Assembly: GCF_013113715.1 (NCBI RefSeq)
Contig: NZ_CP053344.1
Span: 3,286,001 to 3,350,000 of the forward strand
Direction of reading: 5' to 3'
Length of the DNA: 64,000 nt
DNA from: Herbiconiux sp. SALV-R1
Lineage (GTDB): Bacteria; Actinomycetota; Actinomycetes; Actinomycetales; Microbacteriaceae
Shown here in pieces: positions 34,832 through 43,673 of the stretch (within the stretch, counting starts at the first letter, position 1; the number at the start of each line of letters is the position of its first letter). A program made the translations under genes and the position numbers. Under the pieces are notes generated by a model, which saw only the letters and a program-made list of their open reading frames with translations, did no database searches and was not told the origin of the DNA.

Positions 34832-34859
34832 TGTACAGCAAGGTTGAACGGAGTGTTTA
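34832..34859. promoter_or_regulatory. TGTACA/TGTTTA repeats in the M24-operon promoter
   Basis: TGTACA (34832-34837) and TGTTTA (34854-34859) stand 22 bp apart, the same spacing as the repeats before operon B. The second overlaps the stop codon of the upstream ATPase gene. Confidence 0.4.
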
Positions 34860-36437
34860 CCCCTGCGGCACGGGCGAGGCATCGGCCCACGCCAGCTCGC
34901 GCAGCTGCGCCGCGCTCACCGAGGCCCGCGGGTAGACCACGCCGTCGCACGAGCCCGAGCGGAACACCGCGATGGAGTCGGCCAGCTCGGTCAGCTCCTC
35001 CTCCTCGGAGGACACCACGATCACCGCGACGTTCTTCTCCGACGCGAGCGCGCGGATGATGCCGTAGATCTCGCGCTTGGCCCCGATGTCGACACCCTTC
35101 GTCGGTTCGTCAAGCAGCAGGAGCAACGGCGCCTGGAGCGTCGCCCTGGCGAACAGCGCCTTCTGCTGGTTGCCGCCCGAGAGCGAGGTGATGGGCGCCG
35201 ACACCTCACCGCGGATGGTGACCCGGGCCAGCACGTCGTCGGCCGAGCCCTTGAGGGCACGCCAGCGCAGCAGCCCGCCGCGGATGTACTTGCCGAGCAC
35301 CGGCAGCACGACGTTCTCGACCGACGACATCTGCGGTACGAAGCCGTCGAACTTGCGCTCCTCGCTGAGGAAGGCGACGCCGGCCTTGATGGCCTGGGCG
35401 GGGTTGCGGGGCTTGTAGTCCTCGCCGAGCAGACGCAGCTGTCCAGAGCCGAGCGGGAACGCGCCGTAGACGGTGCGGAGGAAACGGGTGCGGCCCGAGC
35501 CGACGAGCCCGTAGATGCCGAGGATCTCGCCCGCGTGCACCGTGAGATCGATGCCGTGGAGGTTGTTGCCCGAGACGCCGACGGCCTCGAGCACCGGAGC
35601 GCCGAACTCGCGGGCGCGCTCGGCCTCGGTCACCACCCGCACGTCGTCGAGCGGGGTCTCCCCCACGCCCTCGCCCACGATGGCGGCGACGGCAGCGGTG
35701 TCGACGGGGCCGTGGTCGCCCACGATCGCCTCGATGACGGCGGCGCGGTCGACGTCTTTCACCGATCCGTCGAGCACGATCGTGCCGCCCGAGAGACCCA
35801 CGATGTGGTCGGCGACGGCGAACACCTCGTCGAGCTTGTGGTCGACGAGCAGCACGCCGATGCCCTGCTCGTCGACGAGCCGGCGCACGATGGCGAGCAG
35901 GTGGTCGACCTGCTCCTGCTCGAGCGCGGTCGTGGGCTCGTCGAGCAGCAGGTACTTCGCGTTCTGGTTGATGGCGCGCGCCACCTCCACCATCTGGCGC
36001 TGCGCGACGGGCAGGGCCGAGACCAGGTCGGTGGAACGGGCGTCGATGCCGTACTCGGCGCAGAGCCGGTCGGCGGTGCGGTTCATCTCGCGACGCGAGA
36101 GCACACCCCCCGACACCTGCTCCTGCCCGAGGAAGATGTTCTGGGCCACGGTGAGCTGGTCGACCAGCGACAGCTCCTGGTACACGCAGGCGATGCCCGC
36201 GGAGGAGGCGTCGCGGGGCCCGTGGAACTCCTGCGCCCGGCCGTCGATGCGGATGCTGCCCTGGTCGGGCACCTCGGCCCCCGAGAGCGACCGCAGCAGG
36301 GTCGACTTGCCCGCACCGTTGTGGCCGATGAGGGCCGTCACCTGGCCGGGCCTGATGGCGAGGCTCACGTCGGTGAGCGCCTTCGTCGGCCCGTAGCTCT
36401 TCGAGATGCCGTCGACGAGCAGTCCTTCGCCGGTCAT
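34857..36437 (-). CDS. sugar ABC transporter ATPase, two NBDs (operon C)
   Basis: 526 residues from ATG 36437. NBD1: GHNGAGKSTLLRSLSG, signature region VSALPVAQRQ, YLLLDEPTTALE. NBD2: signature SLSGGNQQK and canonical LLLLLDEPTKGVD. It also has VAFLSEERKFDGFVPQMSSVENV, the sugar-ATPase PEDRK-like loop. Unlike the ATPases of operons A and B, its second Walker B is intact. It is the last gene of operon C, behind the binding protein and separated by a hairpin-rich gap. Confidence 0.94.
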   Translation of the reverse strand: MTGEGLLVDGISKSYGPTKALTDVSLAIRPGQVTALIGHNGAGKSTLLRSLSGAEVPDQGSIRIDGRAQEFHGPRDASSAGIACVYQELSLVDQLTVAQNIFLGQEQVSGGVLSRREMNRTADRLCAEYGIDARSTDLVSALPVAQRQMVEVARAINQNAKYLLLDEPTTALEQEQVDHLLAIVRRLVDEQGIGVLLVDHKLDEVFAVADHIVGLSGGTIVLDGSVKDVDRAAVIEAIVGDHGPVDTAAVAAIVGEGVGETPLDDVRVVTEAERAREFGAPVLEAVGVSGNNLHGIDLTVHAGEILGIYGLVGSGRTRFLRTVYGAFPLGSGQLRLLGEDYKPRNPAQAIKAGVAFLSEERKFDGFVPQMSSVENVVLPVLGKYIRGGLLRWRALKGSADDVLARVTIRGEVSAPITSLSGGNQQKALFARATLQAPLLLLLDEPTKGVDIGAKREIYGIIRALASEKNVAVIVVSSEEEELTELADSIAVFRSGSCDGVVYPRASVSAAQLRELAWADASPVPQG

Positions 36438-36478
36438 GAGCGGTCTCCTTCGGTGGGGTGCGGATGCGGGTGGTGCGA

Positions 36479-36550
36479 GCATCCGTTCGGTCACGGATGC
36501 GGGTGGTGCTGATGCGACGGCGGCCGGGCCGAGCGGGCCCCGGCCCGGCC
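36479..36550. terminator. two hairpins between binding-protein and ATPase genes (operon C)
   Basis: Stem 1: GGCCGGGCC (36522-36530) with GGCCCGGCC (36542-36550), 9 bp. Stem 2: GCATCCGT (36479-36486) with ACGGATGC (36493-36500), 8 bp with a 6-nt loop. They follow the binding-protein stop (36571) on the minus strand, and CGGATGCGGGTGGTG is repeated around stem 2 (36461-36475 and 36494-36508). Position and strength parallel the operon B hairpin. Confidence 0.7.
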
Positions 36551-36570
36551 ACCGTCACGGGCGGTGCGGC

Positions 36571-37575
36571 TTAGCCGAATTCCTTCGCGCCGACCTCCTG
36601 GCCGGTGGTGTAGATCTTCAGCGGCTGCAGGATCTCGGCCGGCACGTCGTCGCCGGCGAGGTAGCTCTGCACGTTCTCGAGCACGATCTTGGCGTACTCG
36701 TAGGGCTCCTGCGCGGCGCAGGCCACGTACTCGCCCTCGAGCGGGGTGTCGGCGGCGCAGAAGCCGTAGACCTTGATCTGGTCTTGCTTGCCGGCCTCCT
36801 TGATGGCCTGCAGGGCGCCGACCACGGCGGGGCCGGTGTCGCCGAAGATCACGTTGACGTTCGGGTTGCCCTGCAGCAGCTCACCGGTCACCTGGAGCGA
36901 GACGGCCGGGTCGACGTTGGTGTCGAGGGTCGGCAGGATCGTGGTGTTCGGGTTCGCCTTGAGCGCCTCGATGAAGCCCTCGTCGCGCTGGTTGGTGGGG
37001 ATCTGCGACGGCTCGCCGAGGATGCCGACCACCAGCGGGGTCTCGGTGCCGAGATCCTTGATGGCCACCTCGCCGAGCTGCGTGCCGCCCGCGGTCTGGT
37101 CGGCGCCGACGTACTGCACGATCGTGGCGTTCTGGTTCTTCAAGCCCTCGGGGTCGATGGTGACGTTCACCGAGAACACGGGGATGTTCGCCGCGTTCGC
37201 GGCCCGCACGCTGGACACACCGGTGTCGGAGTTCACGGCGTTGAGCGCGATGGCGCACACACCCTTCTGCACGAACGCGTCGATCTGCGCGAGCTGGTCG
37301 CTCTCGCTGTCGTTCGCGATGGCGATGTCGACCGTGTAGCCGAGGTCTTTCGCGGTGTCTTCGAAACCCTCCTGCATGGCGATGTAGTACGGGTTGATGG
37401 TGTTGGGCAGCGCCACACCGATGGTGGGGTTGTCGTTCGAGCACGACGCGGGCAGCGAGCCCGCCTCGTCGGTGGAGCTTCCCGCGCCGTCGCCGGTGGC
37501 GGCATTGCTGCACGCGGCGAGGCTGAGAGCCAGGACTCCTACGGCGACGGCGCCGAGTGCCTTCCTCTTGATCAT
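36571..37575 (-). CDS. sugar ABC transporter substrate-binding lipoprotein (operon C)
   Basis: 334 residues from ATG 37575; signal ending LAAC with lipid Cys 22. Ribose-binding-like fold: PTIGVALPNTINPYYIAMQEGFEDTAKDLGY, DAFVQKGVCAIALNAVNSD, IPVFSVNVTIDPEG and VNVIFGDTGPAVVGALQAI. The opening VALPNTINPYYIAMQEG is close to xylose/ribose/fructose-type binding proteins. Extra cysteines (ASCSND; YGFCAADTPLEGEYVACA) may form disulfides. It is transcribed after its permease, an inverted order compared with operons A and B. Confidence 0.94.
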   Translation of the reverse strand: MIKRKALGAVAVGVLALSLAACSNAATGDGAGSSTDEAGSLPASCSNDNPTIGVALPNTINPYYIAMQEGFEDTAKDLGYTVDIAIANDSESDQLAQIDAFVQKGVCAIALNAVNSDTGVSSVRAANAANIPVFSVNVTIDPEGLKNQNATIVQYVGADQTAGGTQLGEVAIKDLGTETPLVVGILGEPSQIPTNQRDEGFIEALKANPNTTILPTLDTNVDPAVSLQVTGELLQGNPNVNVIFGDTGPAVVGALQAIKEAGKQDQIKVYGFCAADTPLEGEYVACAAQEPYEYAKIVLENVQSYLAGDDVPAEILQPLKIYTTGQEVGAKEFG

Positions 37576-37598
37576 GATGTTCCTCTCGTTGGTGTGAT

Positions 37599-38669
37599 TC
37601 AGGATGTGGTGGTGGAGGTGGTGGAGGGTGGGGGCGTGACGGCGGGTGCCGCCTGACGCTTGGCGAAGACGGGCTTCCCGGCGCGCGAGCGACGCAGCGT
37701 GTCGAAGGAGACGCCGACGAGGATGATCACGCCGATGACGAGCGACTGCCAGTAGCTCTGCACGCTCAGCACGTTCATGCCGTTCGAGACGGCGGCGATG
37801 AGCACCGCGCCGATCATGGCGCCGAGCACGGTGCCGACACCGCCGAACAGCGAGATGCCGCCCACCACCGCCGCGGCGATGGAGTAGAACAGCTCGTTGC
37901 CGGTTCCGGTGGCGGGGAAGCCCACCATCAGGCGGCTGGTCACGATCATGCCGCCCATGCCGCCGCAGAAGCCCGAGATGGCGTAGACGAGGATGGTGGT
38001 GCGAGCGATGTTCACACCGGCGAGGCGCGCGGCGTTCTTGTTGCCGCCGAGGGCGTAGACGTGAACGCCCTGGCGGGTCATGCGCAGCCACAGTCCGGCG
38101 ATGACGGCGGCGACGAGCAGCAGGAGCACGGGGAGCGGCACGCCCGCGATGCGGCCCTGGCCGATCCAGCTGAAGCCGATGTCGCGCACCTGGATGGAGT
38201 TCGCCCCCGTGATGATGAGCGGGATGGCGAGCGCGACACCCTGCGTCGAGAACGTCGCGATGAACGGCGGGATGCGCACGAAGTGGATGAGCGCACCGTT
38301 CAGCACACCGAGCGAGGTCGCAGCGAGGAGGGCGATGAGCACCGCGGCCGGCCACGGCACACCCGCCTGCATGACGAGCGCCACGAGCACACCCGACATC
38401 GCGATGTTCGCGCCGGTGGAGAGGTCGATGCCGCCGGTGAGCAGTACGAAGGTCTGGCCGAGGGCGAGGAAGCCGATGACCGTGCCGTTGACGAGCAGCG
38501 TAAAGCCGTTGTCGATGGTGCGGAAGTTCGGCGACAGGATGCTGAACACCAGCAGCACGGCGACCAGCACCATGAAGATGCCGGCTTCGTCGGGCACGCG
38601 ACGCTTCTTCACGGGGCCCCCTTTCGTGGTGGTGGCTGGCTTGCGGGTGAGGGAACCGGAATCGGTCAT
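37599..38669 (-). CDS. ribose-type sugar ABC permease (operon C)
   Basis: 356 residues. BPD_transp_2 motifs: LSPNFRTIDNGFTLLVNG, VLLTGGIDLSTGANIAMSG, LNGALIHFVRIPPFIATFSTQG, VYALGGNKNAARLAGVNI and AAVVGGISLFGGVGTVLGA. The GGIDLS motif is canonical. The C terminus has a Pro/Thr/Ser tail (PPPSTTSTTTS). Start ATG 38669 overlaps the kinase stop by one base. It is the only permease in operon C. Confidence 0.94.
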   Translation of the reverse strand: MTDSGSLTRKPATTTKGGPVKKRRVPDEAGIFMVLVAVLLVFSILSPNFRTIDNGFTLLVNGTVIGFLALGQTFVLLTGGIDLSTGANIAMSGVLVALVMQAGVPWPAAVLIALLAATSLGVLNGALIHFVRIPPFIATFSTQGVALAIPLIITGANSIQVRDIGFSWIGQGRIAGVPLPVLLLLVAAVIAGLWLRMTRQGVHVYALGGNKNAARLAGVNIARTTILVYAISGFCGGMGGMIVTSRLMVGFPATGTGNELFYSIAAAVVGGISLFGGVGTVLGAMIGAVLIAAVSNGMNVLSVQSYWQSLVIGVIILVGVSFDTLRRSRAGKPVFAKRQAAPAVTPPPSTTSTTTS

Positions 38670-40150
38670 CAGAACGCTCCGTCGAGCTCGGTGATGTCGG
38701 CGGCGCGGGTGTAGCGCTCACGGACCTGGCGGTAGTCGACGCCCTGGGGTTCGGCGACGACTCGGGATGCGGGCGCCCACTCGGAGCGCACGGTGCGGAT
38801 GTCGGCGCCGCGCACCACCGCGGCCGCCTGAACGGCGGCCCCGGCGGCGACCGCGTCGGCGGCGTCGGTGATCTCGACCGGGCGGCCGGTGACGTCGGCG
38901 ACGATCTGGCGGTAGGCCGCGGAGGCGGCCCCGCCTCCGGTCACGAGCAGGCGGCCGTCGAGGGCGAGGCCCATCGCGGCCATGCGGCGCTCGCCGCGCT
39001 CCATGCCCAGCACGACACCCTCGTAGGCGGCGAGCGCCAGGTCTTCGCGCGAGGTGTCGTTCGACAGCCCGGCGAGCAGTCCCCGCGCGGCGGGCCGGTT
39101 GGGCGTGCGCTCGCCGTCGAGGAAGCTCACCAGCACCGGTCGCTCCGCCTCGCGCTCGGCCGAGAGCGCGAGGCGCTCGAGCTCGGCGTGGTCGACGCCG
39201 AGCAGACGGGCGACCGTGTCGGTGACCTTGGCGGCGTTGAGGGTGCAGATGAGCGGGAGGTAGGCGCCCGTGGCGTCGGCGACCGAGTTGACGATGCCGG
39301 TATGGTCGAAGACGGGGAACTCGCTCGTGGTGAAGACCACCCCCGAGGTGCCGAGCACGTAGGCGAGCTCGCCGGGTGCGATGCCGAGGCCGACCGCGCT
39401 GGCGTGCTGGTCGCCCGCGCCCGCGCCGACCACCGCATCCGTTCGCACCCCGAGTTCGGTGGCGACCGCGGCGGGAACGGTGCCGGCGTGCTCGGAAGGC
39501 CCGAGAACGTCGGGCAGCATGGCCGCCCAGTTCTTGTCGGCGTCGATGAGCTCGAGCACCTCGGTGAGGTAGCGGCCCTCGGGTGCGCTGTAGTAGCCGG
39601 TGCCGCTGGCGTCGGAGCGGTCGGTGACCGCGCGACCGCCGGCGGGGCCGCCGGTGAGACGCCAGGTGAGGTAGTCGTGCGGCAGCAGCACGGTGGCGAG
39701 GGCCGCGAAGTTCTCGGGCTCGTGCGCCTTCAGCCAGGCCAGCTTGCCGATGGTGAAGGAGGGTGGGGGGAGGGTGCCGACGCGGTCGGTCCAGGCGTCG
39801 CCGCCGAGACGGGCGGTGAGCTCGGCGATCTCGCCCGCGGCGGTGGTGTCGTTCCACAGCTTCGCGGGGCGGATGACCTGGCCGCGCGCGTCGAGCGGCA
39901 CGAGACCGTGGCACTGCGCGGCGACGCTCACGGCGACGATGTCGTCGGGCACCACACCGGCGGCGGCGCGTGCAGCGGCGAACGCGGCGATGGTGGCGGC
40001 CCACCACTCGGCGGGGTTCTGCTCGCTCACCGGCGGGAACGTCGGCGTGTGCGGCGCCCGCCCGGAGCCGAGGGTGGCTCCGGTGTCGGCGTCGCGCAGC
40101 ACGACGGTGGTGGATTGGGTCGAGGAGTCGACCCCGGCGACGACGGGCAT
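38669..40150 (-). CDS. xylB: FGGY-family pentulose kinase (xylulokinase-like)
   Basis: 493 residues, full length for the family. VAGVDSSTQSTTVVLRD (4-20) is the first phosphate-binding motif; QCHGLVPLD matches the substrate loop of xylulokinases, as do GAGAGDQHASAVGLG with the catalytic Asp and LVTGGGAASAAYRQIVADVTGRPV. Phosphorylation of D-xylulose or a related ketose by ATP is the family role. Sits between the SIS gene (2-bp gap) and the importer, so it probably acts on the imported sugar or its oxidation product. xylB is the nearest name, not proof of substrate. Confidence 0.88.
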   Translation of the reverse strand: MPVVAGVDSSTQSTTVVLRDADTGATLGSGRAPHTPTFPPVSEQNPAEWWAATIAAFAAARAAAGVVPDDIVAVSVAAQCHGLVPLDARGQVIRPAKLWNDTTAAGEIAELTARLGGDAWTDRVGTLPPPSFTIGKLAWLKAHEPENFAALATVLLPHDYLTWRLTGGPAGGRAVTDRSDASGTGYYSAPEGRYLTEVLELIDADKNWAAMLPDVLGPSEHAGTVPAAVATELGVRTDAVVGAGAGDQHASAVGLGIAPGELAYVLGTSGVVFTTSEFPVFDHTGIVNSVADATGAYLPLICTLNAAKVTDTVARLLGVDHAELERLALSAEREAERPVLVSFLDGERTPNRPAARGLLAGLSNDTSREDLALAAYEGVVLGMERGERRMAAMGLALDGRLLVTGGGAASAAYRQIVADVTGRPVEITDAADAVAAGAAVQAAAVVRGADIRTVRSEWAPASRVVAEPQGVDYRQVRERYTRAADITELDGAF

Positions 40151-40152
40151 GG

Positions 40153-40857
40153 TCAGCGGCTCTCCGCGGGCTCGGTCGTGGCCGCGGGCGCGCCCGCCGA
40201 CTCGAGCTCGTGCCCGAGCTCGGGGATGACGAGGCCGTCGAGCTGGTCGGGGAGCTGCGCGAGCAGGCCCACCGCGCCACCGGGGTGGGTGAAGTGCACG
40301 CGCTCCCAGCTCACGGCACGCGCTCGCATGAGCACGACCGCGAGCGCGTCGAGCCAGGCGCTGTGCGCGAGGGTCGAACCCATGGCGAGCAGGTTGCCGG
40401 GGTCGGCGGCGGGGTAGTTGCGGATCTCGACGGTGATGTCGGCGAGCTCGCCGAGCGGCGACGCGGCGTTCGCCGTGAGGGCGACCACGCGGGTGCCCAC
40501 GTCTTTGACGCGTGCCACCAGGTCGTTGAGCTCCGAGGAGGAGCCGCCCTTCGACAGCGCGATCATCACGTCGTCGCCCTCCACGGCGCCCATCGAGCCG
40601 TGCAGGCCGTCGCCCGGGTTGAGGAAGAAGGCGGGAGTGCCCGACACCGAGAAGAGGTGGGCGGAGCGGCGGGCGATGAAGCCCGAGGTGCCGGAGCCCG
40701 TCATGACGACCTTGCCGGTCATCGACTGCAGCAGCGAGGCGACGCGCACGAAGCGCTCGTCGATCTGGTCGAGCACGTCGGCGAGCGCCTCCGTCTCCAC
40801 ACGGATCTGCTGGCGGCCTGCCTCGATCACGGCGGTGGTCTCAGGGGTGAGGGTCAT
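40153..40857 (-). CDS. SIS-domain sugar-phosphate isomerase-like protein (operon C)
   Basis: 234 residues from ATG 40857; the in-frame extension to 40917 runs into the operator region. SIS landmarks: GKVVMTGSGTSGFIARRSAHLFSVSGTPAFFLNPGD, the phosphate loop ALSKGGSSSELNDLV and FTHPGGAVGLLAQL, resembling the HPGGxLG of KpsF/GutQ arabinose-5-phosphate isomerases, without CBS domains. KpsF-, GutQ- or PHI-type aldo-keto isomerisation of a pentose or hexulose phosphate is plausible. First gene of operon C, divergent from a SorC regulator. Confidence 0.88.
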   Translation of the reverse strand: MTLTPETTAVIEAGRQQIRVETEALADVLDQIDERFVRVASLLQSMTGKVVMTGSGTSGFIARRSAHLFSVSGTPAFFLNPGDGLHGSMGAVEGDDVMIALSKGGSSSELNDLVARVKDVGTRVVALTANAASPLGELADITVEIRNYPAADPGNLLAMGSTLAHSAWLDALAVVLMRARAVSWERVHFTHPGGAVGLLAQLPDQLDGLVIPELGHELESAGAPAATTEPAESR

Positions 40858-40910
40858 TCCAGCTTCCTTCTCGCACGGCGGTGTACCGGCCATCAGTATG
40901 AGCACGGTGC

Positions 40911-40944
40911 TGCACATCTGTCAAACACGCCGCTCAAATGAGCG
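40911..40944. promoter_or_regulatory. SorC-type operator candidates (operon C side)
   Basis: TGCACATCTG (40911-40920) and CGCTCAAATGAGCG (40931-40944) lie between the divergent SIS and SorC genes. The second, read on the minus strand, is CGCTCATTTGAGCG and differs at one position from a site at 43.67 kb. Confidence 0.65.
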
Positions 40945-40972
40945 CGCTCTTCTGTGGAACCCACGCCCTAGG

Positions 40973-41923
40973 ATGGGCTGCGTGCCGTCAACGCTGAGTC
41001 CCGGTGCGGCGATCCTCGCCGCGACTGTGGCGCGCCGTTTCTACATCGACGGCAGCACCAAGTCGGAGATCGCCGACGAGATGGGCCTGTCGCGGTTCAA
41101 GGTCGCCCGCCTGCTCGAGCAGAGCGTGCGCGAGGGCATCGTGAAGTTCGAGATCGCGACCCCCAACTCCTTCGACGCCGAACTGTCGGAGGAACTGCGT
41201 AAGCGCTTCGGACTGCGCCGCGTGATCGTGATCGACGTACCCGAGGAGGAGCGCACGGCAGCCGGCATCCGTCAGGCGGTCGGCCGCGGCGCCGCCGCCG
41301 TGCTGAGCGAGCTCGTGACCGAGACCGACGTGCTCGGCATCGGCTGGGGGCGCACCCTGAGCGCGATGTCGCAGGAGCTCACCGAGCTGCCACGCTCGCT
41401 CGTGGTGCAGATGGGCGGCATGGTGGGTTCGGTCGCCGAGAACTCGCTCGAGCTGGTGCGCAAGATCAGCGAGGTCGGCGGCGGTCAGGCCTACCCGCTG
41501 TTCGTGCCGCTGGTGGTGCAGGATGCGCTCACCAAGAAGAGCCTCAGCACCCAGCCCGGCGTGGCCGCCGCGATGAAGCTGTTCGAGTCGATCACGGTGG
41601 CCGCGGTCGCGGTGGGCAGTTGGGACCCGCCCGATTCGCAGATGATGGCGAGCCTGCCGCTGCACGAGCGCGAGGCGCTCGTGGGCAAGGGCGTCGCCGC
41701 CGAGGTGCTCGCCACCCTCATCAAGCACGACGGCACCGTGCTGCCCGACCTGCAGGACAGGTCGATGGCCACCGGCATCGAGGTGCTGCGCACCATTCCC
41801 GAGCTCGTGCTCATCGCGGGCGGCGAGTCGAAGGCCGAGGCGGTGCACGCCGTGATCAACGCCGGGCTCGGCACCACCCTCGTCACCGACAACTCACTGG
41901 CGGAGCTGCTGCGCACGATGTAG
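40973..41923 (+). CDS. SorC/DeoR-like sugar-responsive regulator 1
   Basis: 316 residues from ATG 40973, or 313 from GTG 40982, which has AGGA at good distance. The N-terminal HTH is FYIDGSTKSEIADEMGLSRFKVARLLEQ; the sugar-binding domain contains TDVLGIGWGRTLSAMSQEL, VVQMGGMVG and VAVGSWDPPDSQM, the sugar-phosphate pocket of SorC/DeoR regulators. Divergent from operon C and probably its regulator, sensing a phosphorylated intermediate. Paralogous to the regulator at 42646-43605. Confidence 0.93.
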   Translation: MGCVPSTLSPGAAILAATVARRFYIDGSTKSEIADEMGLSRFKVARLLEQSVREGIVKFEIATPNSFDAELSEELRKRFGLRRVIVIDVPEEERTAAGIRQAVGRGAAAVLSELVTETDVLGIGWGRTLSAMSQELTELPRSLVVQMGGMVGSVAENSLELVRKISEVGGGQAYPLFVPLVVQDALTKKSLSTQPGVAAAMKLFESITVAAVAVGSWDPPDSQMMASLPLHEREALVGKGVAAEVLATLIKHDGTVLPDLQDRSMATGIEVLRTIPELVLIAGGESKAEAVHAVINAGLGTTLVTDNSLAELLRTM

Positions 41924-41972
41924 CGCGGGGTGCGGGGCGGGACGCGGGGCGGCGCCTGTGCGCGCCCGCGCG

Positions 41973-42635
41973 TCAGTGGCGGTGGGCGCTCGCGGTCTCG
42001 CGCAGCAGGGCGATCTGGTCGGCGGCGCTCTCCGCACCGAACACGCTCGAGCCGGCGACGAAGGTGTCGGCACCGTGCTCGGCGGCGATGGAGATGGTGC
42101 GCTCGTCGATGCCCCCGTCGACCTGCACGCGCACCTCGAGCCCGGAGGCGTCGACGGCCTCGCGCAGCCGCGCGAGCTTCGGCATGGTCTCGGGCATGAA
42201 CGACTGGCCGCCGAAGCCCGGCTCGACCGTCATGACGAGCACCATGTCGATCTCGGGCAGCAGCTCGAGGTAGTCGTCGATGCCGGTGCCCGGCTTGATG
42301 GCGAGCCCCACGCGGGCCCCGGCGGCACGGATCGCCTTGGCGACCTCGACGGGCGACTCGGTGGCCTCGGCGTGGAACGTCACCGACGCCGCTCCCGCCT
42401 CGGCATAGCCCGGCGCCCAGCGCAGCGGGTCGCTGATCATGAGGTGCACGTCGATGGGCAGCGGCGAGTTCGCGGAGACCGACTCGAACAACGGCATGCC
42501 GAACGAGAGGTTCGGCACGAAGTGGTAGTCCATCACGTCGAAGTGGATGAGATCCGCCGTGCGGATCCTCTCGAGATCGTCGGCGAGGTGCGCGAAGTCG
42601 GCGGCGAGGATGCTGGGGTGGATTCGTACTGACAC
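41973..42635 (-). CDS. rpe: ribulose-phosphate 3-epimerase family (paralogue)
   Basis: 220 residues from GTG 42635. TIM barrel with metal and active-site motifs HPSILAADFAHL, HFDVMDYHFVPNLSFG, DVHLMISDP, MTVEPGFGGQSF and VQVDGGI. The usual DVMDGxFVPN has Tyr for Gly, so this may be a specialised epimerase (for example acting on allulose- or erythrulose-type phosphates) rather than the housekeeping Rpe. It follows the SorC2 gene by 10 bp on the same strand. Confidence 0.9.
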   Translation of the reverse strand: MSVRIHPSILAADFAHLADDLERIRTADLIHFDVMDYHFVPNLSFGMPLFESVSANSPLPIDVHLMISDPLRWAPGYAEAGAASVTFHAEATESPVEVAKAIRAAGARVGLAIKPGTGIDDYLELLPEIDMVLVMTVEPGFGGQSFMPETMPKLARLREAVDASGLEVRVQVDGGIDERTISIAAEHGADTFVAGSSVFGAESAADQIALLRETASAHRH

Positions 42636-42645
42636 GCCATCGACC

Positions 42646-43605
42646 CTAGTGCGCCGCCGGCAGCAGGCCCGCCGCGGTGTGCGAATCGGTCACCAGCGTG
42701 CGCACCAGTCCGCTGCGGAGCGCCGCCGCGATGGCCGCCGTCTTCTCGGCCCCGCCCGCCACCGCCACGACCTCTGGCACGCGGCGCAGCTCGGCCGCCG
42801 AGATGCCCACCGATCGGGCGAGAGCCGACGACTCGATCTCGCGCCCCTCGGCGTCGACGACGATGGCGCAGAGGTCGGCGACGGCCCCGGCGGCGGTGAG
42901 CTCGGCGCGCTCGGCATCGGTGAACTCGCCGTGCAGCGACGACTTCGGCGGCTGCCACGAGCCGATGCCCACCAGCGCGATGGAGAGTCGGCCGAAGCCG
43001 CCGATCGCGTCGGCGAGACTGGGGTCGCGGCGCAGCTCCTCCGCCATCTCCGGGGTGCGCACGAGCAGCGGTGCGTGGAGCGGATGCGCGCGGCCCCCGG
43101 TCTTGCGGGCGAGCCGGCGCACGAGCTCCACCCCCGAGACCTCGAGCTCCGCGGCGCGCACACCGCCGACCAGCTGCACCACCTCGGCGGGGTCGAGGGT
43201 CGAGACGGCGTCGACCAAGGCGGTGAGGCTCGTTCCCCAGGAGATGCCGAGCACGTCGGTGGCACCCACGATGCCCTGCAGGTACTGCGCCGCGGCGTCG
43301 CCGATGAGCCCGGGTGTCGCGTCGGGCGCGGCGTCGATGGCGCGCACCACGATGGCGCGGGTGATGCCGTAGGCACGTGCCAGCTCCTCGCCGAGCGGCA
43401 GGTCGATGTCGGCCGGCATGTCGACGGCGATGCGCACGATGCCGCTCGCCTTGGCCTCGTCGAGCAGCCGCGCGACCTTGAAGCGGGAGATGCCGAGCTC
43501 CTCGGCGATCTCGTTCTTCTGCCGGTCGTCGATGTAGTACCGGCGGGCGACGATCGCCGCCTCGAGCGAGACGGGCGCGCGGCTGCGGCCACTCTGATCG
43601 CCCAT
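42646..43605 (-). CDS. SorC/DeoR-like sugar-responsive regulator 2
   Basis: 319 residues. The HTH YYIDDRQKNEIAEELGISRFKVARLLDEAKASG is nearly superimposable on regulator 1; the effector domain has TDVLGISWGTSLTALVDAV, VVQLVGGVRAAEL and VGIGSWQPPKSSLHGEF. It is divergent from the E2/E1 dehydrogenase genes and co-directional with the epimerase, so those are its likely targets. Confidence 0.93.
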   Translation of the reverse strand: MGDQSGRSRAPVSLEAAIVARRYYIDDRQKNEIAEELGISRFKVARLLDEAKASGIVRIAVDMPADIDLPLGEELARAYGITRAIVVRAIDAAPDATPGLIGDAAAQYLQGIVGATDVLGISWGTSLTALVDAVSTLDPAEVVQLVGGVRAAELEVSGVELVRRLARKTGGRAHPLHAPLLVRTPEMAEELRRDPSLADAIGGFGRLSIALVGIGSWQPPKSSLHGEFTDAERAELTAAGAVADLCAIVVDAEGREIESSALARSVGISAAELRRVPEVVAVAGGAEKTAAIAAALRSGLVRTLVTDSHTAAGLLPAAH

Positions 43606-43673
43606 GCTCGCCCTTCCGTCGTGTCGAGGTCGACCTTTGACGCGACCTGCTGGCCAGTGTACTGTGACTCGTG

